Shown in pieces: positions 1-10,838 of a stretch of 64,000 bases of DNA. The stretch's first letter is position 1. Each line of letters starts with the position of its first letter. The position numbers were made by a program, and so were the translations under genes. The DNA is from Nematostella vectensis. Its lineage: Eukaryota; Cnidaria; Anthozoa; Actiniaria; Edwardsiidae. Below the pieces are notes generated by a model that worked only from the letters and a program-made list of their open reading frames with translations, did no database searches and was not told the origin of the DNA. The stretch spans positions 17,411,969 through 17,475,968 of the forward strand of contig NC_064035.1 in NCBI RefSeq assembly GCF_932526225.1, read 5' to 3'.

Positions 1-2552
1 CGGCTATGGAGGTAGGGTGAACTGATTTATTATCTGCCCAATTTATCGCCTTTGTTCGATTGTAAAAGAACCGTTCGATCTTTGTACTACATACTTTTAC
101 TTCTAACATTCAATAACAAGCGAGTTAAAAATCAACGAGTTTGCAAATATCCACCGCACTCTTGCGAAGGATTAAACTTGCAGAGTTAAGACTATGGTAT
201 AATGTGTACAGGACTCGCTACAATGAACAGCAGCGGCATGATCTGTACTCATAATTGACCTGTTTGACGCGTAATTTAAAGGACACTGCGCTGTTTACAT
301 ATCAACAGCTCCATTTTCTGCCTTTGTTTTACCAAACTCATTTTATAGATATGCCAATATTTGTGTTAGTGAGTCCTCAGGCACCAGTTTATTGAATGAT
401 AATGAATAAGTATGATAGAAGTAGTATGCTAAGCACATTCATGTTATTCGCGCGCTATATATTACTAGAGTAATTTATCAATTACGCAGCTATTCAAGTA
501 GTTCAGCTTTGTACGACACTGCAACTCGCCAGAACAACCTTTTGTCGTTTTTGGCTCAACACATTCTTTTTTGATGATGGTATAAAGAATAGTAGATATG
601 TCTAGAGAAAACTACGATAATAGATGATCATTTTTATTTCGGGTTCATATTAATCGTTTACGTCAAAACAGTATTGAGAGATCGGATAGTTTCTCATACT
701 TTTTCAACAAAACTGATCTATACCAGTGCGGTAACCTGATGGAATCAGGAACAGCAGAAATATTAATAAATGGTAAAATATAATAAAAACCTCTTAAGAT
801 AACAATTATTTCCGTTGCCATAATTTTATAACCTTTAATTTGTTAGTGATTGTTATCAGTTTTTTACTCAAAGGTTATTCACTTATATCCACCTCTCGGT
901 GACTTATTGATGATTTGTATCTCATGGATGTTTTCAGAAATTTAAATCTCCGTCTACTTGTAGCCGGTTTAAATGCCTTAAAATGCAAGTGTTTTTTTTT
1001 AATTAATCGAGCCCAATGTCACGTTTGTCGCATTCCGGTTTGGGACACTCCTGTCGGTCTTTGGCCGCAGGGCTGCGTGGGATGTGATGAGAGTCTATCA
1101 CCATTACCCACATTATTCATAGTGAATTTGGCGCAAATATTATTAACCCTCAACGAGCTTGCCAATCTTTTCGATATTTGTGCGAGCTGGAAATGAGAAG
1201 AAAGAAAAATAATTTATTATCGTTGTTTTGATGGACGTTTTTTTTTTATAGTGTTGGGCCCAAGTTTGAATAAATAGAGAGATATTTGATTCATATGCCA
1301 CCATTGTTGCTGCTTTTACAATTGTATCAATAGAAGTTTCTTCATAGAGTGCGTGCCAGCTCGAATACTTGTAGACGGTGCAGGCTTAAGGCCCAGCGCG
1401 CACCCCTATATCAATTCCTTAGTACCCCCTACCCCCCAAACACGCACACACATCCCTATATCCATACCTTCGTACCCCCTACCCCCCAAACACGCACACG
1501 CACTATGGAACGCACTTGATCACAAGTGGCTCACGTATACGTCTGTGAAGATTAGGACTAATTATAGTTAAGGCGTTTTCAACACAACCTTTGTATACCA
1601 ATTCATATTCTTTCTACTCAAGTAGCAACATACTTCATGCCTAACCATCCTGCACGTACCATCAAATCCACTCCCGCCATCTTGACCCCATTCACCCAGT
1701 TTACACATCCATTTAGTATACAACCCTTCCTCTTCCCTCCCATCACTATCATGAGACATCCATCCATCCACCCCACCCATCCCCATTAAGTCAACTATTC
1801 CACACGTTCCCTGCCATCATAACACTATGCCACCCCTTTCATCCCATCCATCCACTATACCACCCCTCCCCTCTCATCCCATCCAAGTCAACTATTCCAC
1901 ACCTTTCCTGCCATCCTCACACTATACCACCCCTCCCATCCCACCCCATCCACTATACCACCCCTCCCATCCCATCCATACATCCACTATACCACCCCTC
2001 CCATCCCATCCATGCATCCACTATACCACCCCTCCCATCCCACCCCATCCACTATACCACCCCTCCCATCCCATCCATACATTCACTATACCACCCCTCC
2101 CATCCCATCCCATCTATAAGGGTAACAAATGGTTCCACGAATTTCCGTGCTCGCAAAATAAAGCATTATTATCCGTGTGCTTGTAATGTTCGTTTTCTGA
2201 AAGAAAAATGCTTAAATGCTCGGGTTTTTTTTATTTGAGTCATTTTTGACTCTGCTGAAGTTATGTGTATTTCTATCTGTCATGCGATACGACCCACAAT
2301 TCTTTGCACTCATGAGGTAGCTAAAGCAAGCAAGTTAACTGGCAGCTATCCACTATACCACCTATTGCCTCTTCAACCACTATCTCGGAACTTCTATCCA
2401 CCCTGCACCTATGTAAATCGAAATCCCCGAGGAGACCAACACTTCCATCTCCATGCTCTCATCTCTCTTTAACCCATTTTTATGTCCTCTTAGTAACTAA
2501 CCTTTTACCCTTCAACGGTAACTCAGCCTTGTGCGTTTACTTTATTGTACAG
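1..2552. other. Non-coding 5' flank, no gene recognised
   Basis: AT-rich sequence with only short open frames that match no family I know. It contains a direct duplication of a C/A-rich segment near 1425-1500 and the minisatellite at about 1827-2117. An acceptor-like AG at 2551-2552 just before the ATG at 2556 suggests that a 5' UTR exon of the downstream C2-domain gene lies somewhere here, but I cannot place it. Confidence 0.6.
1827..2117. repeat. Pyrimidine-rich minisatellite
   Basis: Variable-length tandem units built on CCACTATACCACCCCTCCCA, spaced roughly 27-38 bp apart, occur about eight times. The strand bias (C/T on +) makes every frame long and low in stops, which explains the 119-residue open frame across it. 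I see no sign of coding. Confidence 0.85.
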
Positions 2553-2555
2553 GCC

Positions 2556-5500
2556 ATGGAAAAACTTGAGTTAACCATCACAATTCTGCTGGTGCTGCTA
2601 GTCGCCGTGTGCGTTTACATCGCAGCTTCGTGGACACTATGGCGGCGAAGTCATCGGAGAGGAGACGGAGGGATATTTGGGGACTCGGAGTACGACTCGG
2701 CCATCTACAGGTCATTCGGCAAGCAAGTGGTCCAAGAAGATGGAGCACCAAAGATAACCATTACACCAGTCCAGCCACGCCTACAGCCTCAAGAGGTATG
2801 GGAGGATGGTATATAAGGGCTTGGGTATAATATGCCAAGTGCAGGGGTTGGTCTAAATGCGTGCACAGTCGGCGCAAATATTCTATGAATGTGGGGCTTG
2901 TACATTTGTAAGGAGAGGGATACTATCATTTGTGTTTGTTTGTTCCTTTGTACGACTACCACACGCTCGAGCCTTTGGTAAACCCGCAATCACGTGACCG
3001 TAAACTCTGATCTTCAGGGAACGACATCACCGATGATGACAGATGATGAAGATGGACCAAGAAGCGAGTTACAAGAAGACGACTTGGGACGACTTTACTT
3101 TTCTCTCCAGTACGACCAACACAGGTAAACCAGAAAGCCTATTAGCCAGCATAAGTAACCCATCGATGAAACACTGGTAAATCAGCACAAGTCACTCATT
3201 AAACGCACAGCCTGGCCAACACAGGTATCCCATGAACAACAGATAGCTTAGCCAACATAGAACACTAGAAGCCTAGCCAGCAGGCCCGCACCCCCCACAA
3301 CAGCGGAAAGTCCACTACCACTTATACGTGCTTTTTGTAGACAAAACTATAAAGCATAAGCGAATAAGATAAAAAAAAGGCATTCTAGATCATTGTAGTA
3401 TGTCAAAAATCCAAAAGTCAAACGTCTTGTGGAAGTTCTACAGTATCATGGTATTAGAAAATTCCTTTTTGTTCTTTCAGGTGTGGTCAGATTTTTATTA
3501 GAAAACTCACCCCCTCCCTCCCCCCCCCCCCCCCCCCCCCTTCCATGCAGGAAAAAAAATTGGTCCACTTTTTTGGATTTTGCACCCTTCCAAGAAAAAT
3601 CCTGGGTACGGGCCTGGCCAGCACAGGTAACCCATCAATGAAACACTGGTAAATCAGCACAATCACTCATCAACGCACAGCCTGGCCAACACAGGTATCC
3701 CATTAACAACAGATAGCTTTGCCAGCACTGCTGACCCATAGAAGACAAGTAGCCTAGCCAGCACAGGTATCCCATTAACAATATATAGCTGGTGACCCAT
3801 AGAAGACAAGTAGCCTAGCCAGCACAGGCAACCCAGGTAGTCTATTAACACAGGTAGCCCATGACGCTAGAGGATATTTATCCTGTGCCTGGTTCGTCAG
3901 GTCTGCCCTCCTCGTCCGACTGATTCGCGGCGAGGATATTCCTCTGGAGCAAGACGTCAGCGGGACGTACGTGGGCGTGCACCTGTTGCCAATCAGCCTG
4001 GTGAGTGACGTCATTGAGCCCGGCGACACGTCCATCAACGTCACTTTCCAGGAGTGTTACGAGTTCCCGCTGACCCAGTCTGAGCTGGCATCGCAGACAC
4101 TTGATTTCCACATTTGTCGGTAAGGTTTGCAAGGGCAATCTTTTCTTTCGACCTCTCGTCTTGAATTATCGAGATCCCGTCAACGGCCAAGCAAACTTAA
4201 CTAAGTAAGAAATCACGTGACTTTTTGGGTGGCAAACTCGTGCAAGCTCAGGCTTTTGGCGCCAAAATAAAAACAAGAAAAAGCAAGTTTTCAGCGCTTA
4301 ACAATCAGCCAGATATTTTTTTTTGTCAGAAAGGTATGATTTTTATTGAAAGATTCGCTCGTGTTTCACTTACCTCGGCTCTTTTCTCGGCGGTGTGCTA
4401 TTCGCGACCGTTCACGTGTTGTTTTTGACAGTTAACCGTGTTTTTTTGGCTTGTCTTATTTAGTTTGTGTGGTGATATCTGGTTGTTTTGTCAGATATGA
4501 CAAGTTCTCGAGGCGTACCGTGGTGGGAGATGTGTTCCTTGCTTTAGCAGAGCTTGGCGCACAAGGCATCGATATAACGAGAGAAGTGTATCTCTGCAGA
4601 AACATAATTAGTAGTCGAGAGGTAAATATTGCTAGTACGACAGCGGCTGTAAAGATCTGTGTCCCCCTTAGGAAACAGTGTTTTAGATGACACGTACAGG
4701 CTACAAGTGCTTACCACACTTGGTTGTCCTCTTTTAAGGCTTATCACAAGCGCAAGAGGAAGCGCTTAGTATCTGCTGGAGACGAGCAAGAGGGTGAACA
4801 TGACTTTGAGCTCAGACAAGGCAAAAAGGTCTGTTGGTCGTGTCTGTATTCAGGGCCGTAGCAGGGGGTGGGGCACTGGGGGTACTTGCCCCCCCCCCCC
4901 CCCCAATATTTTCAAAAATTATAATTTAATAACCAGTAGGGGCGTTACTGTGCCCCTAACTATCTTCTTGATGTTTCTAAATTGTGCCCCTCCAAAATTT
5001 CGAGGCCTGCTACGGCACTGATAACAGGGCTTAGTTTTAATCAGGAAACCACCTCATCGCGTTTTAAAGAATGTTCATCAGCCGCTCCTTTGTTCAATCG
5101 GTTACCTTAAACTATAACACTTTTTTTTGGCATGGAAACTTGTAAAATGACCATGAACTCTGGAATTTTATCAACGATATTTGATTGTGAGTGTCCCAGT
5201 TACTCAATTGAATTAGACGGAGCAAATGGATGCTTGCGGGAGACAAAAAGGGCGAGCCTTCGTAAATTGTTATTATTTCATATATCTGTTACGTACTGAT
5301 AAGTGTTGACCTTAGGTTTCGCGTTCCACGCGGGAGAGCGGCGCTGATCCCAAGGAATTATGGAAAATCCTGCGCGCGGCTGTGCGGAAGGGGAAATACC
5401 GAGTCATGGGTGCTGATCCGGATACGCCCGTCTACCAATGGGACCCAATGATGCCCTCCGAATCTCCCCGTTACGAGTATAAGCTACCTACCAGTCCTCA

Positions 5501-6574
5501 CATGCCCGGTGGGATATTCTACTTCAGCGGCCCCGGGCCTCCGGCAACTGGAGGTGTAACAGAAAGCGAGACAGACGAAGAGGTGGTCTCTCAAGGTAAA
5601 TTGAACGGACCTTTTTAGTGTTTTTTTTTTCATTATTAAGATATCTTCTATGGATATTTCTTATGGCGTTCTAATATACTCTTTCAGGTAAAAGATCCGG
5701 ATCGTTTTTGTTTCCGGTTAAGTCGGACTCTGGCGAGGATGCCGCGGAGGCAATGTATCCCGATTCCCAGCATTCCTCGTCACCGAACTCACCACTCCAG
5801 ATATCACCCGCGCCGGAAGAGTACTACACCCTCGTCCCCATAACACCCTTCACCCCGGCTTCGCCCCTAAAGCATCGCACAGCCAAAGACCCGTCGGTCT
5901 CCTGGCACGTGCCTGAGACCTTCAGTGCACGTGACCAGGACGTGGTCCAAACATTGGCGGATGCTTATAATGATCCAAAGATTGTCAAGTCAGCCAATCT
6001 AAGGCAGGCGGCGATACTAGCGCACAAGCGACAGGCACACAGAACCATACCATCAGCCACTGCGGCCGCATTGGAAGGTGTGCGCACAGACGAGCACAGG
6101 GTGACCAAGCGTAAGACAGCGAGGAGGGGGTCTGGTACAGGGAACCGAGCGATATCGCCAAAGCGCCAAAAAGCCAAGGTCTCCCCGTCACGCACCGTCA
6201 CGCAATCATCTGGCGAGAGCTCATCTAAAGGAAAAACTAAAGTTTGGAAAGGGAAGGTTAAGCCGAAGGCGTCATGGAAATACCGGCCTAGCCCGAAGGA
6301 CATGCAAAGGCTTCGCGGTAGTGAACAATCGGGCCGTGACGTGTCGAGCTCACCTGAGCTTAGTAACTCTCCAGCGACTGAGACTGGTCTTAGATTTGAA
6401 GCGAAGGACTTTATAGTACCGTGCGTCCCTCCTCTTAAAGAGTGCACACAGTCGGATCCGTATATAGGGCCCCACAGGCAAGAGGAAAACACAGGGGAAA
6501 CGAGACAGAAAAGACTATCTGTGTCGCTCACAGAGGTTTTAGCTGAGGAGAGAGAAGAGAGAGACGAGTCTTAA
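2556..6574 (+). CDS. Single-pass membrane protein with one C2 domain (synaptotagmin-like)
   Basis: Seven coding exons join in frame: 2556-2795, 3018-3124, 3901-4119, 4495-4621, 4739-4828, 5316-5595, 5688-6574 (1950 nt, 649 aa). Residues about 5-25 form a hydrophobic helix (LTITILLVLLVAVCVYIA), followed by a basic WRRSHRR stop-transfer. Residues about 108-231 resemble a synaptotagmin C2 domain (LGRLYFSLQYD, LLVRLIRGEDIPL, YDKFSRRTVVGDVFLALAEL). The usual calcium-binding aspartates are replaced: TYVGV stands where SDPYV is usual and RYDKFSRRT where DFDRFSRHD is usual. Calcium-independent membrane or protein binding is therefore likely (inference). The rest, about residues 232-649, is low-complexity, Ser/Pro/Lys-rich and probably disordered, with no second C2 domain. 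A strong internal donor (GTGAGT at 4001) lies inside exon 3 and would shift the frame if used. The 5' UTR exon was not found. I do not recognise a vertebrate one-to-one orthologue. Confidence 0.8.
3190..3870 (+). repeat. Intronic degenerate tandem repeats carrying donor-like CAG/GTA sites
   Basis: Intron 2 of the C2-domain gene holds imperfect repeats of a module around CCTGGCCAACACAGGTATCC. The core ACACAGGTA also occurs at the exon 2 / intron 2 junction (exon ends ...CAACACAG at 3124, then GTAAACC). Further copies of the core lie near 3221, 3621, 3691, 3761 and 3850. A poly-C run sits at about 3510-3540. Confidence 0.7.
4851..5020 (+). mobile_element. Short MITE-like dispersed repeat (CCGTAGC family), intron 5 of the C2 gene
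   Basis: The ends are inverted: CAGGGCCGTAGCAGG on the left and CCTGCTACGGCACTG on the right. The interior has a poly-C run and ACTGTGCCCCTAAC. Related copies are at about 34898-35041 (same orientation, 5' part degraded) and 56475-56642 (opposite orientation). It has no coding capacity. The ends look hAT-like, but no clean 8-bp target duplication is visible, so the superfamily is not assigned. Confidence 0.65.
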
Positions 6575-8549
6575 CACAATGCATAGCTACACGGATGGCC
6601 CGGACAGGTCGGACAATAATCCATAATGTGTCAGGCGTTATGAAATGTTACGTTTGGGTTATGTCAGCCGATTAGAAATTAATTATAGCACCGCTATCCA
6701 AATGATATTTTGCACGAGCAAACAATTTTAATCAATTTACCAGAATACCTCAAAATATTAATAATAAATGAATATTTGAATTTAATAGTTTTCAACCCGC
6801 AAAGTATAGAGTACCGTATAAAGATTTTGTTGTTGATTAAAAACCATACAAATATCAGTCAATAAAATCAAATATAGATGCATAAGGAGCATTAAGCACG
6901 AGGATAGGAGCGCTGGTACCAGCCCTTTTCGGCAACACAAACAGCGTACGGGTACTAGGATTGTCCCCAGGCTCCTTTCGCTGCGCGGCTTGCCTTTATT
7001 TTGAATATGTGACCGTGACCTGACAAAGGAGAAGCTGGGGATGAGACTTTCCTAGTACAACCGAGGATTGAAAGCTCAGACGGCTTGAGACTAAAGTGTC
7101 TTCATTTTCGTCTTGTCCTCGTTTCCTGTTCCCAGGTAATGAATTCGGCAGCACGAAAGGCACACGGATCGGGGTTGAACCATTGAGTAGCTGGTTAAAG
7201 TCTCTTTTGATGAGGGGGGGGGGGGGGGGGAGAAAATATAATATTAAGAGTAATATTATAGCTTCATGGGGCCTGGGATAAAGAGCTGACAAAAAAGAAG
7301 CCTAGGAACGAGGCTATCCGGGTACAACCGAGGCTTGAAAGCCTAGGAACGAGGCTATCCGGGTACAACCGAGGCTTGAAAGCCTGGGGACGAGGCTATC
7401 CGGGTACAACCGAGGCTTGGGAGCCTGGGGACGAGAGTATCCGGGTACAACCGAGGATTGAAAGCCCTGGGGACGAGGCTATCCGGGTACAACCGAGGCT
7501 CGTAAGCCTGGGGACGAGGCTATCCAGGTACAACCGAGGCTCGAAAGCCTGGGGACAAGGCTATCCGGGTACAACCGAGGCTTGGAAGCCTGGGGACGAG
7601 GCTATCCGGGTACAACCGAGGCTTGAAAGCCTGGGGACGAGGCTATCTGGGTACAACCGAGGTTCGTAAGCCTGGGGACGAGGCTATCCTGGTACAACCG
7701 AGGCTTGGAAGCCTGGGGACGAGGCTATCTGGGTACAACCGAGGCTCGAAAGCCTGGGGACGAGGCTATCCTGGTACAACCGAGGCTCGAAAGCCTGGGG
7801 ACGAGGCTATCCTGGTACAACCGAGGCTCGAAAGCCTGGGGACGAGGCTATCCTGGTACAACCGAGGCTTGGAAGCCTGGGGACGAGGCTATCCTGGTAC
7901 AACCGAGGCTCGCTCCCGTCAGAACATTTAACAAGTATTCTAACACCAAAGGGATTATAAGCAACTGAATCTAGTAAAAGAAATATTATAGCTATACGGT
8001 ACGCGGAAAGTACAAAGAGTGATTCTAGTCAAGAGTTTATAAGGAGGTAGGAAACAGTATCGCAAACTGTGATGGTACAGAAATATGTTGTCACGCCAAT
8101 GATAACTAGGTAAACTAGGTAAATTTTGAAGAGGGGGTTGAGGTGTAGAGGAAGAGATATAATCCCTCTACCATGCCCGTAGCAATGATCAGCAAGCCTC
8201 GAATGAGCAGCAAGCCCCGAATGTCCCCTATCATGTTACCATGGTGACGAGCTACTTGCCACCCGGACAAGCAGGTTCTTGACCCCACGCCTCACCGACA
8301 TTCAATTGTTGAGGTTTATCAGAAAATGTTATTGTTATGATTTAAACAGATATAAATTTACATATAACACACAAAAACAATATAAGATCCGTTTCTACAT
8401 TAGCTCCATTTGTCGCGAACGTCAACCGTTTAAAGTTCAGAGATGGCTGCGCTGCAAGGAAGCAAATTATTTAAACGATGGTGAGAAAACAAGGTGAATT
8501 CTTGTGAAATGACTCTCGGTCGCGTTTGTATCACCGCTTTCTGCTTGAG
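6575..8549. other. Intergenic region between the C2 gene and the glycosyltransferase-like gene
   Basis: Contains the 3' flank of the C2 gene, a poly-G run near 7218, one degenerate repeat unit at about 7041-7098, the 41-bp array, and about 600 bp of AT-rich sequence in which I see no gene. Confidence 0.6.
7298..7912 (+). repeat. Minisatellite, about fifteen copies of a 41-bp unit
   Basis: The unit contains GCCTGGGGACGAGGCTATCC followed by GGGTACAACCGAGGCT. Fifteen units of 41 bp fit the 615-bp span. Variation is confined to a few positions (CGGG/CTGG/CAGG before TACAACC; CTTG/CTCG at the junction). Because 41 is not a multiple of 3 and the unit has no stop on the + strand, all three + frames stay open. 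This explains the overlapping reading frames without any coding function. Confidence 0.95.
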
Positions 8550-10838
8550 ATGAGGACAAGCCGCGTTATTTGGAGAGCGCTGACTTCGCTGACTACCATA
8601 GCTTGCGTGATCGTGATATATAACAATGTATGGAGACTAAGGACTCGGCAGCAGGAAAGAAGAGAAGCAGGGGGAGGTAGGGGTAAGGGCTTAAATGCTT
8701 TATTTGTCCACTAACGAAAGAGCGGTGAAAGTGCACGAGTGAAGCTTGGGCATCTTGGGATATGGGGGAATACGTCAGAAATGCAGCCATGGGCTTCGAA
8801 TGACTCTTATACTAAGGCCATTTACTAAGCGTTCGATTTCTTACTAAAGTAATGTACTTGGTTACCCCATACATCTATCGGCCGATTGTCTTGGGAAACA
8901 CGAATTTGCGCAAATTTCTGCGTTTCTAAGGCAATTTTGACGGTAGGAAAGGATATTGTTTTGTTGTTAAATTTAAAGCGGCATATTGTTACCACTGTAC
9001 CAGTTTACTTCCGGTCGATTGCGTAACAATCTAGAATCTTCAACGGGGAAAAAGGGGAAAATATTTTAAAATTGTAAAAGCAGTGTGTCTATTGGAAGTT
9101 TCTTTGAGGATGTGAGTGATAATTTAGAACGGATGGCCTGTTAAATATTACAGATTAAAATGGATTTCTCTGTCAGCTTGTCTCTTGTCGGTTGAGGTTT
9201 CCGTCGGGAAGTAAACTAGTGACAATGCAAGCTCGAGCATCCAGCGTGCTTTGCGGGCGCTCCAAAAGGTCACTTTCTTTAGGAGCGCCTGCAAAGTACG
9301 CTGGATCCTCGAGCATGGTGACAATGCGGCTCTAGAACGCGTTTAAACATTAATTGCAGTTTCTTGTTACCAGGGAAACTGCATCAAGGCTACCTCCACG
9401 TTATCATTCAGTTCCCAGTTCTCTCTGCGCACGATTCACGCATGCGTGACAGGCAAGCCGAGTACATGGATACACTTGAAAAAAACCTTTTACATGAGCT
9501 GGTATGTGGGGCAGGGCTAACATAGAAAAAACCTTACATGAGCTGGTATGTGGGTTTGGGCTAACATAGAAAAACCTTTTACATGAGCTGGTATGTGGGG
9601 TTGGGCTAACATAGAAAAAACCTTACATGAGCTGGTATGTGGGTTTGGGCTAACATAGAAAAACCTTTTACATGAGCTGGTATGTGGGGTTGGGCTAACA
9701 TAGAAAAACCTTTTACATGAGCTGGTATGTGGGGTTGGGCTAACATAGAAAAACCTTTTACATGAGCTGGTATGTGGGGTTGGGCTAACATAATAGTGTG
9801 ATGAGTGTAAATCATTGTAATGAGCTCCCCATCCCATAGGAATCATTCTTGATTTATCAATCACCTATTTCTACACCACCGCCCGATCCGAAAAGTATTT
9901 GGTATGGCAAGGTTAAAGAGCTGCTCAAGAAATAACCCATTCACCGTTTTTGACGAAGAGCAGTGATAGCTCATTGGCCTTAGTTTTGGTGGCAACTTCT
10001 GTATTTCGGGAGTATTTGATTAACCAAATAACTAAGGCATTGTAGGGTCGAATACCAATTTTTAATCATATTCAACACTCTAGTTTCCGATCTTGACTTT
10101 TTGAGTATTTTATTATCGCCATAGTAGTTACATATTTATAATGATATTTTTAGAGAAATGCTAGAATCGCCCTAGTAGTTACGCATTCATTATAATAAAT
10201 GCCAGTAACTGTTTTTCTTCCTCCTGGGCTAGGTCCGCGAAGTCCATATCTTGTGTGAGTCCTCTCGGGAAGTCTCCTTCATCAACAACCTGCAGTTTCC
10301 AAACACCCACAAGCTAGTGCTTGCCGTAAACAAACGGCGCATGCGTTACAGTGACGCCTTTCGATACGCCTCCACGCGCCTTATAGGGAAGACGTCAATC
10401 ATAATCAATGCTGATTGCTACATCGGTCAAGGCTTCGAGAAATTGGGTACCTGGCCTCGAAGCCAACGAATAGTTTACGCTCTCACCCGACACGAGACCG
10501 CTGACAATATTCGAGCCTGTAAGACGAAAGATTTTTGCGGTCCAAACTCAACTTATATTGGCTCCCATGATGCATTTGTACTCCTGCCCATAAGACCGCT
10601 CTCCGCGACATTCCTTGATGCCATTGACTACAGACCAGACATTGCGGGTGCGGAAAATGTGGTGATACGAGCGCTGAGGAAGGATGGGTTTGTTGTGAGA
10701 AATCCTTGCAAGATTCTGTTCATTTACCACAATCATTGCAGCAAAGCGAGAAACAAGAAGGGGAGACTAGTGCAAGGCATGAGATTAGAGCGATATCTCA
10801 ACGTGACAAAAGGAATTGCGAGGTTCTCTGGCTTATGA
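8550..10838 (+). CDS. Type II membrane glycosyltransferase-like protein (GT-A-like)
   Basis: Three exons: 8550-8676 (alternative donor at 8682), 9374-9501, 10233-10838 (861 nt, 286 aa). Phases agree: exon 1 ends in phase 1, exon 2 enters in phase 1 and ends in phase 0. Residues about 11-24 (LTSLTTIACVIVIY) form a signal anchor behind a short basic N-terminus, as in Golgi type II enzymes. Exon 2 gives RDRQAEYMDTLEKNLLHEL and exon 3 begins VREVHILCES, the layout of a nucleotide-sugar transferase start. INADCYIG (N144-D146) could be the DXD-like metal site. Downstream are YIGSHDAFVL, IAGAENVVIRALRKDGF, and an HxH pair at 251/253 in IYHNHC. These match a poorly characterised glycosyltransferase family I recall with the pattern NADI...SQDAW...GCDN...H.H; the donor and acceptor sugars cannot be told. 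The exon 2 donor lies in a tandem array. A possible polyadenylation signal lies near 11013. Confidence 0.75.
8973..9334 (+). mobile_element. piggyBac-like MITE, copy 1, interrupted
   Basis: This lies in intron 1 of the glycosyltransferase-like gene. It shares about 240 bp with the copies at 22517-22756 and 38737-38982 (GCAGTGTGTCTATTGGAAGT, TTTCTTTGAGGATGTGA). The left end follows TTAA at 8973-8976. The right end is split by an 89-bp hairpin insertion at 9229-9317, after which the terminal ACAATGCGGCT resumes. It is more diverged than the other two copies. Confidence 0.85.
9229..9317. mobile_element. 89-bp hairpin element nested in the MITE, with 10-bp duplication
   Basis: Arms of about 33 bp (CTCGAGCATCCAGCGTGCTT on the left, complemented by AAAGTACGCTGGATCCTCGAG on the right after one extra base; about 3 mismatches) surround an 18-base loop. 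The host sequence GTGACAATGC is present on both sides (9219-9228 and 9318-9327), as expected of a target-site duplication. No coding capacity. Confidence 0.8.
9472..9791 (+). repeat. 45-bp tandem repeat duplicating a splice-donor junction
   Basis: Seven units of 44-45 bp each carry CCTTTTACATGAGCTG directly followed by GTATGTGGGG. The first unit coincides with the end of exon 2 (to 9501) and its GTATGT donor. Copies of CATGAGCTGGTATGTG recur near 9493, 9537, 9582, 9626, 9671, 9716 and 9761. Reading through the first donor meets an in-frame TAG within eight codons (GTA TGT GGG GCA GGG CTA ACA TAG), so only the first site gives the full-length frame. Confidence 0.9.

Noticed and set aside
5965-6531. 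188-codon minus-strand frame opposite the last exon of the C2 gene
   Set aside because: It is a shadow of the Ser/Arg/Pro-rich sense exon; no splice sites, motif or composition support it.
7298-7912. CRISPR-like array
   Set aside because: Units are contiguous with no unique spacers, and the context is eukaryotic with introns; it is a minisatellite.
7376-7968. Overlapping frames encoding repeated AWGRGYPGTTE-like peptides
   Set aside because: The 41-bp repeat has no stops on the + strand, so all three frames are open at once; this is an effect of the repeat.
9517-9864. Minus-strand frame of repeated HIPAHVKGFSMLAQ-type peptides
   Set aside because: Produced by the 45-bp array, opposite a supported + strand exon-intron junction.
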